Shown piece by piece: positions 32,201 through 39,500 of a stretch of DNA of 64,000 nucleotides. How positions within the stretch are numbered: position 1 is the stretch's first letter; each line of letters begins with the position of its first letter. Location of the stretch: the NCBI GenBank assembly GCA_937973565.1, contig CALJKQ010000111.1:1-64000 (forward strand). Reading direction: 5' to 3'. The translations under genes and the position numbers were made by a program. Source of the stretch: an uncultured Saprospiraceae bacterium (GTDB taxonomy: Bacteria; Bacteroidota; Bacteroidia; Chitinophagales; Saprospiraceae). Under the pieces are notes generated by a model. The model made no database searches. It was given only the letters and a program-made list of their open reading frames with translations, and had not been told where the DNA came from.

Positions 32201-32987
32201 TCCTGTCACAGGTCAGAATCACTTGCCGCTGATGGATCCATACAGAAATCCAATGCCCAACTTTGATTTATCAAGTCGATACAATCAAATGGCGCCGGGA
32301 ACTACGGCTAACCTTGGTATGATACAAGACTCTGCAGCAGTATTCTCAGTGTCAGATCACAATGCTATTGTAGACTGGATTTTTGTCGAACTGCGTTCCA
32401 CAGAGGACTCTACCGTAACCATAGGTGCGAGGGCCGGATTGCTGCAAAGAGATGGTGATGTTGTGGATCTGGATGGCTTCAGTGATTTGGCTTTTCCGGG
32501 AGTACTTACGGATAGCCTATACGTTGTAGTCAGACACAGATCGCACCTCGGGGCGATGTCGGAAAAAATGGCCTATCATGACCTGGTTGATTTCACTGAC
32601 CCTGACATGCCGGTTTTTGATTTTGGTACCACCCTCAACAATGGCAATGATTATTCAGGGCTTAGCATGAATGAGGGTGTCATCAATGGATATCGGGCTT
32701 TGTGGGCAGGAGATTTCAATGGTGATGGCAAAATTAAATTTACCAATCCGAATGACGACTTGAATTATTTGTTTTTTGATGTTTTCATACACCCAGAAAA
32801 TTTGTTGGGCAATGCCAATTTCAATTATGCCTATGGATATTATAGTGGTGATGTAAATATGAATGGTAAAGCCAAATTCGACAACCCCAATGATGACAAG
32901 AATCTATTGTATGCACAGATCCTTTTCCATCCATTAAATATTGACTTCTTGTCGAATTACAATGACTTTATCGAGCAGATACCCTAA
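17241..32987 (+). CDS. Giant choice-of-anchor-A / BIG2-repeat surface protein (paralogue 1 of 3)
   Basis: The product is about 5248 residues. I use the ATG at 17241; an in-frame TTG six bases upstream is less likely, and an ATG at 17256 is possible. The signal peptide is 1-30, cut before Gln-Asn-Pro. Domains in order: choice-of-anchor-A-type domain (32-349); a Cys-rich Ig-like module with a conserved Arg-Arg-Lys-Ala-Arg-Arg-Arg-Gly-Cys stretch (349-450); an Ig repeat; two tandem copies of an unrecognised domain of about 200 residues (525-727, 802-1000) separated by an Ig repeat; an Ig repeat interrupted by a DNRLRE-like domain (1029-1219); about 41 BIG2-type repeats broken by two SprB-like pairs (1270-4645); a Cys-x-Asp-Pro-Asp-Phe module and cadherin-like domains (4647-4950); a shared domain beginning Arg-Val-Tyr-Leu-Glu (4954-5150); and two dockerin-like loops (5155-5248). 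No T9SS sorting domain is visible at the end. A surface stalk with glycan-binding head is inferred. Confidence 0.95.
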   Translation: MSKQKMTAKKTYTLWWYMVCMSFFVNGVIAQNPISGNEGFIVLTEANFTSSDAYAIHGPVFVGGNFIVNKPSYATGEIMKSNNGSFIFPGDGSTKTGLLVNGSVTWTSGQVSVQNNSYIHIGNSAGSTSTDNSNSGPTHVYATAGNYSTNPRITGTIDQTPSPAVFQTSTFDGASLFDTYRNNAFGMSNCTNNVQLQNNSGVNIAGNTVSTPQAVYINSLATGVNHLKLTTASLANIQGIVYQGSGIPSATKILIITIVPTSNVSWTLPWTSGASATEAPFIMWNFSGGTTYTITMSGSNAFYGTMFAPNFNVVKNDYSNIFGAMICKNLTMGPGSIQYYPFNASITYCCSNVTTGGAISADETGICGFDPASTINVTSASGGTGTLEYRWDRSTNGGSSWSEIPTATATTFNQSIININTLLRRKARRRGCSSFLYSNTVTKSVTPITVSITGNTSVCPGGSTTLTSSTAGTGGSYLWNNGGSSQTNTVTPGASSTYTVTVTQSNGCSNTATYTVGEVPCTGTSCFISSNSVYVTSDHTISYTLDPVNNSIRFRTTLSKNYVDNTYGTNRIGWSSHAFTDLVNSDAITMQIYDALNVKKMEFKLDYLSASGATASGYGCLGVAGGDGSMILGSSSDVLSVTSSMDVNFNTYNYVLTTNSPDTDNSYTPDPAYPNWIYDVWYEVEIKLSALGSAGFGDVVVTSVHASPAKIGGTDESVNSITCCNLFDPTMYGLSTFCEESNDAIEIGVNEAGLTYLWNTGATTQSIDASPINGTYTVTVTNSEGCSKVLSKTMSIKPCFGSACFNGSNDITGRADWSMVYDEDPANDYVKIKVSLSKNLVDNTYGSNAIGWSSHTFSDLVNSEFLTMALYDTNDVKKMELKLDYLSVDASSPSGYGSLGVTGGDGSLVSGTLSDVLNVTTSLDVNLNDYNYVLTSNSPSTNTNYDVNPLYPNWIFDVWYEVDVKLSAFGAAGFGGLSIPGYQTSPSKIGGTYYALTEGGCCELQVSITGVDSLCSGSTALLTANHITNIDVSLQAFEDTYLSQAATGTNYGSCNRLYTGLSSSSRARSLVIFNLSSIPAGSTIISANLVMTKTGGSNSTATNIGVHRVTNPWTENTGSCSGRSRPANWNQRMTSTNWTTAGGDFSSTAESTISVSTNATYTWNVKNLVQAWVNGTFANNGLMLKRTTEGSSNQKYFASSEATTASQRPRLEIVYQGPATAAAISWSNGESGQSISVAPTATSVYTASVTDIYNCSGSNDKTIVIKAKPTASITGSSVICKDSITQLSPTSGGTWVSSNASVASVNNAGRVTGLNTGTANFTFTNSSTGCISDATSNVTVDNPPTAAITGPSTICEGSTTTLSPTTGGTWTSSNLSVATVSNDGTVTAVGAGTVTFYFTSSLSGCRSASTSAITVVARPIVNLSGTSSICPGTTTTLTPTSGGTWVSNDTGVATVASNGVVTGIAVGTTSFVFTSTATGCASLPTPSVTVNAKPIATLTGLSTVCIGTSIGITPTTGGTWVSSNAAVASITNAGVITGVSVGSATFTFTSTSTGCVSNPSTAVTVSTRPTVSITGSSSLCIGTTTMLTPSIGGVWTSSNPVVASVDNSGLVTGLSNGIATFTYTQTSNGCVSNATNNVIVNEKPIVSITGATSVCLGLSTTLSPTSGGTWVSSNSNIATVTNSGVVTGIAPGTATFVFTLNATNCISNATGLITVNALPVANVTGGTAICNGTTTTLSPSSGGTWVSSNPGVATVSNDGVVTGVTSGSATFTFTQGSTSCVSLPSTPVQVNLKPTVSITGSTSFCEGHTTTLSPSTGGTWISTNPLIASVTNGGIVTGLDGGTATFIYNQSSTGCDSDPTAVITVKPKPDIYFSGPDSICLDGNTQLMPSTGGSWISNHPTLASINNSGLVTALGTGNATFRFTDATTGCISDSSFVLTISEKPQAILTGPSSICIDNTTTLYPTSGGTWTSSNPAIATINNAGVVTGVSHGNVTFTYVQNVSLCQSLPSAVIHVDARPNIAIDGDTTICIGTTTSLTPSAGGVWTSLDPDVATIDNNGIITGRSVGATSFYFIDAISNCVSDTSILINVNDLPVAGLSGVDSICIGEHSTLFPVTGGSWISTHPSRASVTNTGVVTGISAGNVAFVFVDGITHCHSEPTDSITIKGKEVVLIDGDSSICIGTETQLIPNSGGTWQSTNPAIALVDNNGRVTGIAEGNVSFIYTDSGTGCSSDTSETIVVHEKPTVSISGAATICAGDSTQLMPSTGGSWTSGNVDIATISIDGKVMGVDGGFVKFVYTNASTGCSSDSTSAVQVLSRPLISISGSDAICEGATTQMNPASGGTWASNDNTKATVTNAGLVTAISAGVARFTFTQTSTGCKSLPSEWVSILVKPIAIVSGSATICEGYTTQLTPTSGGTWQSSNATLASVTNDGVVLGKSGGTVNFTFTLDNSTCSSDPSTNVVVNDRPVISLSGSNIMCLGNTLQALPSSGGVWQSSNITTATINNAGLISSQGLGSFKVIFTSSSTGCKSDSSQTITIYDVPVASITGNDTLCAGATSSLTPSSGGSWSTTAASVATILNNGQVTAIADGTAQFIFTNSISGCSSLPSSPIRVFNNPVVSILGPTTICEDITTQLSPSSGGHWVSSHPTIAGVTDGGLATGLSGGTARFTFTNTSTGCSSAPTGWVTVVDQPDIALSGLSQICEGATTQFLPSSGGVWSTTDASTATITSGGLVTGINPGMVKFYFTSSLTNCTSDTSIEIIVHPIPVASIIGPDSICAGTNTYLSPTFGGTWLSSNNSIATANEEGVVFAENAGNVRFIFTSEANCVSNPTDWIEVLDDPEIYMIGRDSLCINDYALGFPVNGGTWVSTNPSVASISQYGVITALQPGVADFYFISDTTGCASSEILDVVVNARPTAYLSGPDVICIGSITTLTPTTGGVWDSSDPSVAQANGSGIVTGLLNGAVKFVFTDATSGCSSDSTELITVNDIPAVSLDGPAVMCVGGSTQLNAATAGSWLSSNPSIATVTSEGLVNAISQGIVDFTFHSSVSGCPSNQIAGIVVNGNPTVAIDLAGSACVNSSTQLQALVSGGNSPFTFNWEGPNSFTASAQSVGITSNGTYHVTVTDEKGCSAESTAFIHELFEPLIITLQPEVCEGTSVTLIASGTNVVAYQWSANAGNATTQAVSVTPTYPNSTYVVTVTNDIGCSSTAVTTILAKQTPVVHITGNDSICVYNTTTLTPTAGGTWLSTNGAVASINSDGLVTGLSPGSSTFIFTSTSNGCASRASLPVHVMKRPTVSITGDTSLCLGGSSTLSPTTGGSWTSSHPSIASVNNTGLVTGISPGDAAFTFVSDTTGCSSVTDSIDVNQHEGSVISGDNSICVGESTVLSASNPGGTWTTSNAAIASINSSGLVIGNAPGNVTITYTRNTGACVNFSTFQMVVNPIPSTAISGSAVVCAGSTTTLSPVSGGTWASSDPLIATISNAGVVTGVQAGNATFVFTNTATGCVSSASSPITVLSKPIVSIIGPTVICAQNTTQLTPVSGGTWVSSNNATATVTSGGVVTGVSGGTVTFTYTQASNGCISDPTSPITIHAKPSLDITVNGSRCLTDTTSITALVTGGSVPYDYQWTGPSFTSTVNSFAVTAAGPYAVTVTDQNLCSVTSSVQIFDPYTPSIVASKTAICEGESIQLSVNASSATNYHWSANTGGASSSTLSLYPPVPSALYVVTVTSINGCTASASSNITVNARPVVSISGPSQICLGQVTSLLPSTGGIWVSSNTAVATVNTSGIVQGIAPGSASFVFTNASTGCTSVPTSGVTVNAKPVASIVGPSTICVGATTTLNPTTGGTWQSSDPTIATINNTGVVSAVSAGIAYFTFTISSSNCSSDPSSPVSINPKPGISFTGSTTVCIGSNSSLSPSSGGIWTSSNPSVATINNNGFVTTLAAGTTTFQFTQTSTGCTSEVSPIFTVNAKPVVNISGDTILCVGETSQALSPGSGTWTSSNPSTATINNDGLINASGPGLVSFTFTSSVTGCPSLPTKTILVNPNPSISIEGPASICLNGTTQLSPSTGGIWTSNHPTVATVTNSGLVTGITQGVSHFRFTDSTTGCASVNTVSILVYGKPNAQVTGPKNICIGSNTSLQPSSGGIWISSNNAVATVNAGGIATGVGVGSARFIFIESISGCISDSTDLITVSIKPTASLSGDHTLCIGEYSSAIPATGGVWISNNPGIATINNAGIITAVGQGQATFVYAPLGGCPSDPVGPVIVNGKPVITTGASTNLCPGQYMQFTPSSGGDWYSQNPLVASINNQGQISVISQGTTKFVFRDSLTGCYSDSSALFTVHPRPFVAFIGPNVICQGSTTQLTPTFGGIWITSNESVAPVGNNGIVTGIGAGTASFTFINSTTGCESNIPLSVTVNPKPIVILPQSQLCKQDTMLLPSLGAGSWISLNPSIASINTAGRVLGLNQGLARFRFTYASTGCASDPSGAIVVNDLPNTSFIGPSEICVGMTTQAHPSTGGVWESSDENIALIDNMGVITGLNVGNASFRFTDVATGCTSDGSLITSVISPTAVGVNGPTELCIGYETQLYPSTGGVWASTDLGIALVDNNGKVVGVAPGKVSFTYTEIETGCISRMTLDAVTVKPCLDPDFNITSLNKLTKGNVSTNDEVVAGMTYGAITISLEKPYGSIPYFALNPDGSYEFSASIPGEYVYRISVCLTNRPFDCNFSELSIKVIDPFNFEAKPVGNVDIATTNLVSNTEMGEPIILDPLANDRCLKGTGCHMDTNTVLILTNPKYGVASVLPNGSVFYMSNPAFKGLDTLRYRVCVDGEYNNCYISKQIITVNALTAENSTVGADDIGITPRNTPFYTNVAQNDSDPQGEIMTVTPQGSSGSPVVIPHGSYYINEDGDLYFEPAQDYTGPVDIIYTICDNHSPAFCANATLHILVLDDISLKIRVYLEGPLRENGNVYSPFGKPLMRDNLRHNPVTGQNHLPLMDPYRNPMPNFDLSSRYNQMAPGTTANLGMIQDSAAVFSVSDHNAIVDWIFVELRSTEDSTVTIGARAGLLQRDGDVVDLDGFSDLAFPGVLTDSLYVVVRHRSHLGAMSEKMAYHDLVDFTDPDMPVFDFGTTLNNGNDYSGLSMNEGVINGYRALWAGDFNGDGKIKFTNPNDDLNYLFFDVFIHPENLLGNANFNYAYGYYSGDVNMNGKAKFDNPNDDKNLLYAQILFHPLNIDFLSNYNDFIEQIP
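18815..20240 (+). repeat. Tandem duplication of an unrecognised domain of about 200 residues
   Basis: Two copies (18815-19420 and 19645-20240) are separated by one Ig-like repeat. Shared landmarks are Leu-Ser-Lys-Asn, Val-Asp-Asn-Thr-Tyr-Gly, Ile-Gly-Trp-Ser-Ser-His, Val-Lys-Lys-Met-Glu, Tyr-Pro-Asn-Trp-Ile and Lys-Ile-Gly-Gly. By eye more than half the residues match. Codon choice differs: the second copy prefers T-ending codons much more than the first. The domain is absent from the two sister giants. I do not recognise the family. Confidence 0.85.
21050..31175 (+). repeat. About 41 BIG2-type Ig-like repeats (about 225-228 nt each), interrupted by two SprB-like pairs
   Basis: Each unit carries Ile-Cys-x-Gly, then Pro-x-x-Gly-Gly-x-Trp, Ser-Ser-Asn-Pro, Val-Ala-x-Val/Ile, Gly-x-Val-Thr-Gly, Phe-x-Phe-Thr and Thr-Gly-Cys-x-Ser, which is the BIG2 (bacterial Ig-like group 2) pattern plus a cysteine pair. 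By hand count there are 24 units at 21050-26440, five at 26915-28030 and 12 at 28495-31175. The gaps at about 26450-26910 and 28030-28490 each hold a pair of SprB/PKD-like domains. Confidence 0.88.
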
Positions 32988-33020
32988 TGAAAAATAGACG
33001 GAATTAAGTAAGCTTTGTAT

Positions 33021-33040
33021 GGTCGATTTTTGAGTCGGCC
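33021..33040 (+). terminator. Weak hairpin, possible terminator of giant 1
   Basis: GGTCGA pairs with TCGGCC (one G-T pair) around an 8-base loop, followed by TTTAAT. It lies 33 bases after the stop codon. The stem is short, so this is a tentative call. Confidence 0.3.
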
Positions 33041-33091
33041 TTTAATCATTTCAGCATGGGTTTAATATAAAATTCCGGATCGAACCCAAAA

Positions 33092-33114
33092 ACCAAATAT
33101 TAATAATATTTGGT
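33092..33114. promoter_or_regulatory. Perfect 10-bp inverted repeat, possible operator or mRNA hairpin
   Basis: ACCAAATATT and its exact complement are separated by AAT. It lies 433 bases before the next start and 104 bases after the previous stop. It could be a binding site for a dimeric regulator or part of a 3' end structure. The AT-rich setting raises the chance of coincidence, but ten perfect pairs with a 3-base spacer are notable. Confidence 0.35.
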
Positions 33115-33151
33115 GATCTCACATTCTTATAAAATAATATTATGTATATGT

Positions 33152-33249
33152 TGCATTTTTTTGCAAAAGAATTGTTGCGCTGCAGTCAATACATTAAAAA
33201 ATATTTTAAATTATAAAATAATACAAATCAATAAAATGCATTTTTTTGC
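33152..33249. repeat. Direct repeat of a 13-base word upstream of giant 2
   Basis: TGCATTTTTTTGC occurs at 33152-33164 and again at 33237-33249, 85 bases apart, which is close to eight helical turns. Both lie in the AT-rich leader. The word is low in complexity, so function is uncertain. Confidence 0.35.
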
Positions 33250-33546
33250 TATCAAATAGGCATAGTTTTTGTAGTTTTTAGGGATAAAATTGGATTTAAT
33301 AGACCAATTAATTTTTATACATAATTTATTAAAAATCAATTTTATATAAATAATAAGTTGAATTTGGTTGCAGCACAAATGAAAAAATTTTACACCATTG
33401 GTTTTTTTTCTGTCAAATACTTAGGGTTTTTAACTTTTAGTATGTCAATTATCTGGAGAAGTGTGCAATTGAAATGTACAATATTAGCTGTTTTACATTT
33501 TAGTTGCGTCAGTTTTCTATCACTCGGCGCTCCCGGAAAATAAATT

Positions 33547-36500
33547 ATGGGGCTTAAAGAGAATGAATTGACTCAGCTTTTAACACGGATTAATTACAAA
33601 TTATTGACCATCACCATGGAACTGGGATGGTTATTGCTATTTGTACCGGTATTGAAAGCCCAAAATCCTCTATCCGGCAACCAAGGTTTCCAAATCATAA
33701 CACAAGGTAATTTTACATCCAGTGGAAGTCACCATATTCACGGTTCCCTTGCTGTTGGTGGCAACCTAATAATTAACAATGGTGGCATCGGAGAAGTGAA
33801 CATGGATGCTGTAAATGACTATATATTTCCAGGCGATGGTACTACGGCTACCGGTGTACTGGTAGCAGGAAGTGTGACCTGGACATCGGGTGAAATCAGA
33901 ATCCTCAGCAACAAATACGTGCATATCGGCAACAGCACGGGTTCTTTATCAGGAGACAATGGCACCAACAGTGCTACTCAGGTTTACCCAACAGGTACTT
34001 CATACAACAACGCTAAAAAAATATCAACAACAATAGACCAGACGCCGTCGCCTGCAGTATTCCAAGCTTCTCCTTTGGACTTCACCGCGATGTTTGATAA
34101 TTTCAACAACAACTCATTCGGTTTGTCAAACTGTACCGCCAATGTACAGTTGTACAACAACAGCAATGTGGCTATTTCAGGAAATACGGTTTCTACTCCA
34201 ACATCAGTAAAAATCACTTCTTTGGCAAATGGCGTTAATCACTTAAAACTTACTTCCACTTCTCTAACCAATATCACAGAGCTGAAGTTTGAAGGAACCG
34301 GTATACCTAGTGCTACAAAAATTCTGGTGATCAGTGTCAACCTCACAGCCAACTACACATGGAATAATTGCAACATGCCCGGTATTTCTGGCACTCAGGG
34401 AGCTTACATTTTATGGAACTTTTATGGATCTACTACATACAACCTGACCCTCACCAACGCAAGTCTTCTGATAGGTACTGTTTTCGCTCCGTCTATGAAT
34501 TTTATCAAAACAGGAACAGGTGATATTGATGGAAACATTGTGGCCAAGACGGCTACTCTGGGTACCGGTGAAGTTCACTACTATCCTTTCAACAGCAGTG
34601 TCCCTAATTGTTGTGTGAATGTTACTACACCCGGTGTCATTGCAGGCAACCAATCGGGAAGTTGTGGTTATGATCCTTCTGCAACCACCAGTACATCCAG
34701 TGCATCAGGCGGTAGCGGCACCCTGGAATATGGCTGGGAATACAGTACAGATGGAGGCACCACCTGGATCAACATCGTCGGTGCCACCTCCACCACATAC
34801 AACCCAAGTGCCATATATGTAACTACCAGATACCGAAGAAAGGCCAGAAGAAGGGGATGCGACAACTGGACATACTCCAATGAAATTACCAAAACAGTAA
34901 CTTCATCTGCAAATGCCGATGCAGGGGCAGACCAAACCCAGTGTTACAACAGCGCATTTCTGCTTTCCGGAAATACCATATCAGGTGCTTCATATCAATG
35001 GAGTATTGTGTCAGGTTCCGCAGAAAGTCAGGATTGGTACGATTCAGATCTAATCGTGAGTGTTCCTTCTGGAACTACCACAACTTTAAGGTATACAGTT
35101 ACCTCCGGTAGTTGTATTGCTACCGACGATGTAGTTATTACCAACTCTACCAACTGCAGCACCATCTGTGAAAACCAGATCAACATCAATGGTGATCTTG
35201 AACAAGAGGGCACCGCAACCAATTTTAATCTTACATTCCAGTCTACCCCTGCGCTTCTCATTCAGAAAAACATTACTCCTACCAGCTGGTTTGAGCGTTA
35301 TGGTGGTAGTCAAACCAGCACAACAGCATTTAACGGGGCATTTTACCTCAAAAAAACCGGCACAGCAGGAGATCCGCACAGTGGCACCCACATGGTATAT
35401 ATGAAAGGTTCCGGTATTTGTTTGTCCTCCCTGGCTACCAACGCCTATTTGGATTGCGGCAAAACCTATAAGTTTAGTGTTTGGGTTGCGGCTTATACAA
35501 ACAGTGCTACACAAACTTCCTCTCCTTTTGCCTTGGAACATTCTTCTTCTAATGGAAGTAATACTTTTGCTCCTACCCTGCACTTGGAAGCCCCGGCCAG
35601 TAATTCGTGGAATGATTTAAATTGGCAAAGATATGAATTTATTTTTACCGTGCCGGGCAATGGTTACGAATGGGGCGATTTCTATTTCACAAGTGGCGAT
35701 GCTACCACAGGAATTGTAATTGACGATGTTTGTATTACTGAAATATACGGTGGATCAACAGCTTTGGCTGGTTTGGATCAATATGGATGCAGCAACGTTT
35801 TCAGGATGGAGGCAATTACTCCGGCAGCCGGGTATACAGGTACCTGGAGTGTAGCCAGTGGTACGGCTTCCATTGCTTCACCCAATTCTCCTACATCTCA
35901 GGTTACCATCACTTCCGGTACTTCAGCCTATTTGACATGGACAGTGACCAATAGCTCAGGCTGTACTTCTTCTGATCAGGTAGCTATCGGCTATACTACC
36001 GGTACAGGCATGAGTGTCAACAACGCATCGATATGTGCAGGGCAATCGGCTACACTTACTGCCACGGGGTGTACATCATCACTTCTTTGGTCGACGGGGG
36101 CAACAACTTCCTCTATCACGGTAAGTCCCGCTACTACTACCACCTATAGGGTCACATGTACGCCAAGTCAAACTTCATCCATAGTATTAAATGGTGGCTT
36201 TGAATCCTCCACCAATTTTCAGAATTGGAGCAACTGGGGCAATTCTGCCGTTACCACAACTGCCGGTGAAGTACGCACAGGCTCCAAAGCAGCTAAAGTC
36301 AATGCTACCGCTGGTTGGGGTGGTTTTGGGCAGGATATTGCTGTTACACCCAATCAATTTTTCACCATCTCCTTCTGGGCCAGGGCGGTTAATATGTCGA
36401 ATCCTGAAGTTGGAGTAAAGTTCTTCAACTCCGGCTGGACAGAAATAACGAGCTCAACAACACTTAATATTACATCAACTACGTATACTAAATATACGTT

Positions 36501-39500
36501 TACTATGATGGCTCCACCAACAGCGGCTTGGATGCAGCTGTTTTTTCAATCTGATCAGGAAGGTATTTTATTGATTGACGACGTGGAAGTCACCAGAGCA
36601 ACAGCTTGCCAGACAATAGCTACACCTACCGTTACGGTTTCTACTGCCAGCCTTTCTATGGGTAGCCCAACAGTTTCTTCTTGTATCGACCATCCCATCC
36701 AGGATGTAGCCAATGTAAGTGTGGCAGTGAGCTGGTCCAATGCTCCTTCCGGCGATAAAATCAAAGTAACCCTCAACAATAAAATTGAAATCATCGATGT
36801 GGCAGGAGGAGCAATTTCTCCAGCAACGGTTACCTTTATGGTTCCGGCAAATGGTCTTGCCAATCAGACGATAACCGCAACATGGCTCAATACAGCAGGA
36901 TGCTCAGACAGTAAAACATTCAATGCCCCTTCACCCTGTTCCACCAATCCACTCAATTGCGACATACTCTACTTGTGTGGATTGGACAAGCCCGCAGACG
37001 GGGATGCATGGGATCATGGTTTTATAAACTACCTGGATGAGGTGAACAGTGGTACCGTTACACCTATTTTGGTAAAACCTGATGCCTCAGGTATGGGTAC
37101 CTACAATCCTAATAGTCCCAATGCTGCGGTTTCAGTGGATTTAAGTATTTATAAGACCATCATTATGTCACCCACAACCCAGGGATCTATCTCCACGGAT
37201 ATGATGAGTGCTCTTAAAGGATTTACGGGTGGTGTACTCAATATGAATTATGATGCCATCGATGATATGGGCCAAATCACCGGCTCAGGCATAGCGTATT
37301 GGACTTCGGGTGCCTATATAGATAATTCGACTTTTAACGAAGTTTACAATTATGACAACATCGCCCCTATTTACAATCTGGTAATGACCGGTGGCAACTA
37401 CAAAAGCGGTGCAGCAGTAACCCTTTGGGCCAATGCAGGGGATGCATCTGCAGGAACCAATGGAATCAGATTTAGTTATCCGGCGCATTCACTTTCCGGT
37501 ATATCCACCACCCATGGTAAGCGTGTATACCTTGGTTTTCATATGAATGGTCTGTATGCCAATGCTGCTAATGGTGGCGCAATACCGGCACCGACCTCTT
37601 CTTATTTTCACCCTACAAAACACTTTACACTCAATGGCAAAATACAATTGGAAAGAGCCATTTTGGAAGCGGTAGGTACCTGTATGGATGAGATATGTTC
37701 AAACGGCATAGATGATGATGGCGACGGCAAAGAAGATTGTATCGATCCGGATTGTGGTTTGATTACCAATAGAGAATTTGATAACGGAACCACAGGATGG
37801 CAGTTGTATGTACAATCTGGAAATGCCGCAACGCTGACACAAGATAAAACAAGTCAATTGTCTGGTGTTAATTCCGCCAGGATCAATGTGACTACCACCC
37901 AAAATGGAACCGATTGGCACGTGCAATTGGCACAGACCGGAAAAACTTTGGTGGCTGGTACTAAGTACACCATTACCTTTACTGCCAAGGCATCCACTGC
38001 CAGGACTGCATCCTTTGCCTTACAATTGGGAGCATCCCCATATACCACTTATTACTCTCAAACAATAAACCTAACTACATCATCAACGTCATTTTCTTTT
38101 GACTATACGCCTGCTGCTACCTATAGCAACGTATCACTGCTGTTCAATCTGGCAAAGGCTACCGGAAATATCTGGATAGATAATGTTCAGGTCAAAAACC
38201 GATGCGAAGTGTGTACCAATGGCATAGATGATGACGGCGATGGCCTGGGCGATGCGGCAGATGATGATTGTCCTTGCGATGAAATAGTAGTCACTACTCC
38301 GTCTGGTCACACGGCTCAGTTTTTGGGCGTAACCTATTCCAATGATGGAGGTCAATGCCGTTCCACATGGACTTATAGAGTAAGAGATGGACTTTCAGGT
38401 TCAGATTTGACCCAGGCAGGTTTCGGAAACCTGGTTTGTCAGTCTTGTATGGATGGTGCTGAAGATTTTATTTACGCAGATGGGGGCACTGCTCAATATG
38501 GATCAGATGCCGGTACCGGATATTGTGGATTGAGATACACAGAAGGATTTACGACCAATCAAGAAAAAATTTATGTGTTTCAGCTTGCCGGTTCCTATAA
38601 GCTTGGTAAAATAACTTTTGTTGCCAAATCAGCATCCTCTGTTGAAACTGCAATTATATGTGGTCCGGTTTGTTCTGCTCCGGTTTGTGATAATTATAGT
38701 GCGTGTCAGGCCAATACCTGGTCTCCGGCAACTTGTAATTGCACCAATGCCATTGCCGGAGATGCTATGATCTGTTCCGGAGAGAGCACTACGCTTACAG
38801 CTTCTGGAGGTGGTTCTTATTTATGGAGTACGGGAGCTACTACAGCTTCTATTTCGGTTAGTCCTACGATAACAACTACATATATTGTAACCGTGACAGC
38901 AAGCGGAGGATGTGTATCTACTGCACGCGCAACGGTTACGGTTAATTCCCGACCCACGGCTTCAGTGAGCGGAGGATCTTCAGTTTGTTTAGGTTCTTCA
39001 ACAACTGTTACAGCAAGTGGTGGAGGTACATATCTTTGGAGTACGGGAGCTACCACAGCTGCCATTACGGTAGCACCTTCGGTTAACACAACCTACACGG
39101 TAACTGTCACCAATTTGGCTGGGTGTACTGCTACAGCAGCACGCACCATCACCGTCAATACATTGCCTACTCCTTCTGTGACAGGAACCAATACCATTTG
39201 CAATGGACAAAGCACTACCTTGACGGCATCAGGGGGCGTTTCCTATTTATGGAATACAGCAGCCACCACAGCTTCCATCACGGTAAGTCCTACAACAACT
39301 ACAACGTATACGGTTACTGTTACAGCGGCCAATGGATGTACAGCCACAGCCAACAGAACGGTCACCGTCAATCCAAAACCTACCGTATCCTATACCGGCT
39401 CGACCGTAATATGTATTGGTGACAACACAACCCTTTCTCCTTCTTCCGGTGGTACCTGGACCAGCAGCAATCCGGCAGTAGCAACGGTAAACAATGCCGG

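Larger units (their letters stand above)
32988..33546 (+). other. AT-rich intergenic region between giants 1 and 2
   Basis: This 559-base stretch has no convincing gene. It holds a weak hairpin (33021-33040), a perfect 10-bp palindrome (33092-33114) and two copies of a 13-base word (33152-33164, 33237-33249). A short open frame of 61 codons near 33358-33543 starts with TTG, is AT-rich and has no recognisable protein features, so I do not call it. The region probably contains the promoter and leader of the downstream giant, but I found no clear match to the Bacteroidota -33/-7 consensus. Confidence 0.6.

Noticed and set aside
33358..33543. 61-codon frame with a hydrophobic stretch upstream of giant 2
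   Set aside because: It has a TTG start, AT-rich composition and no family resemblance, and it ends just before the next gene. More likely leader sequence.
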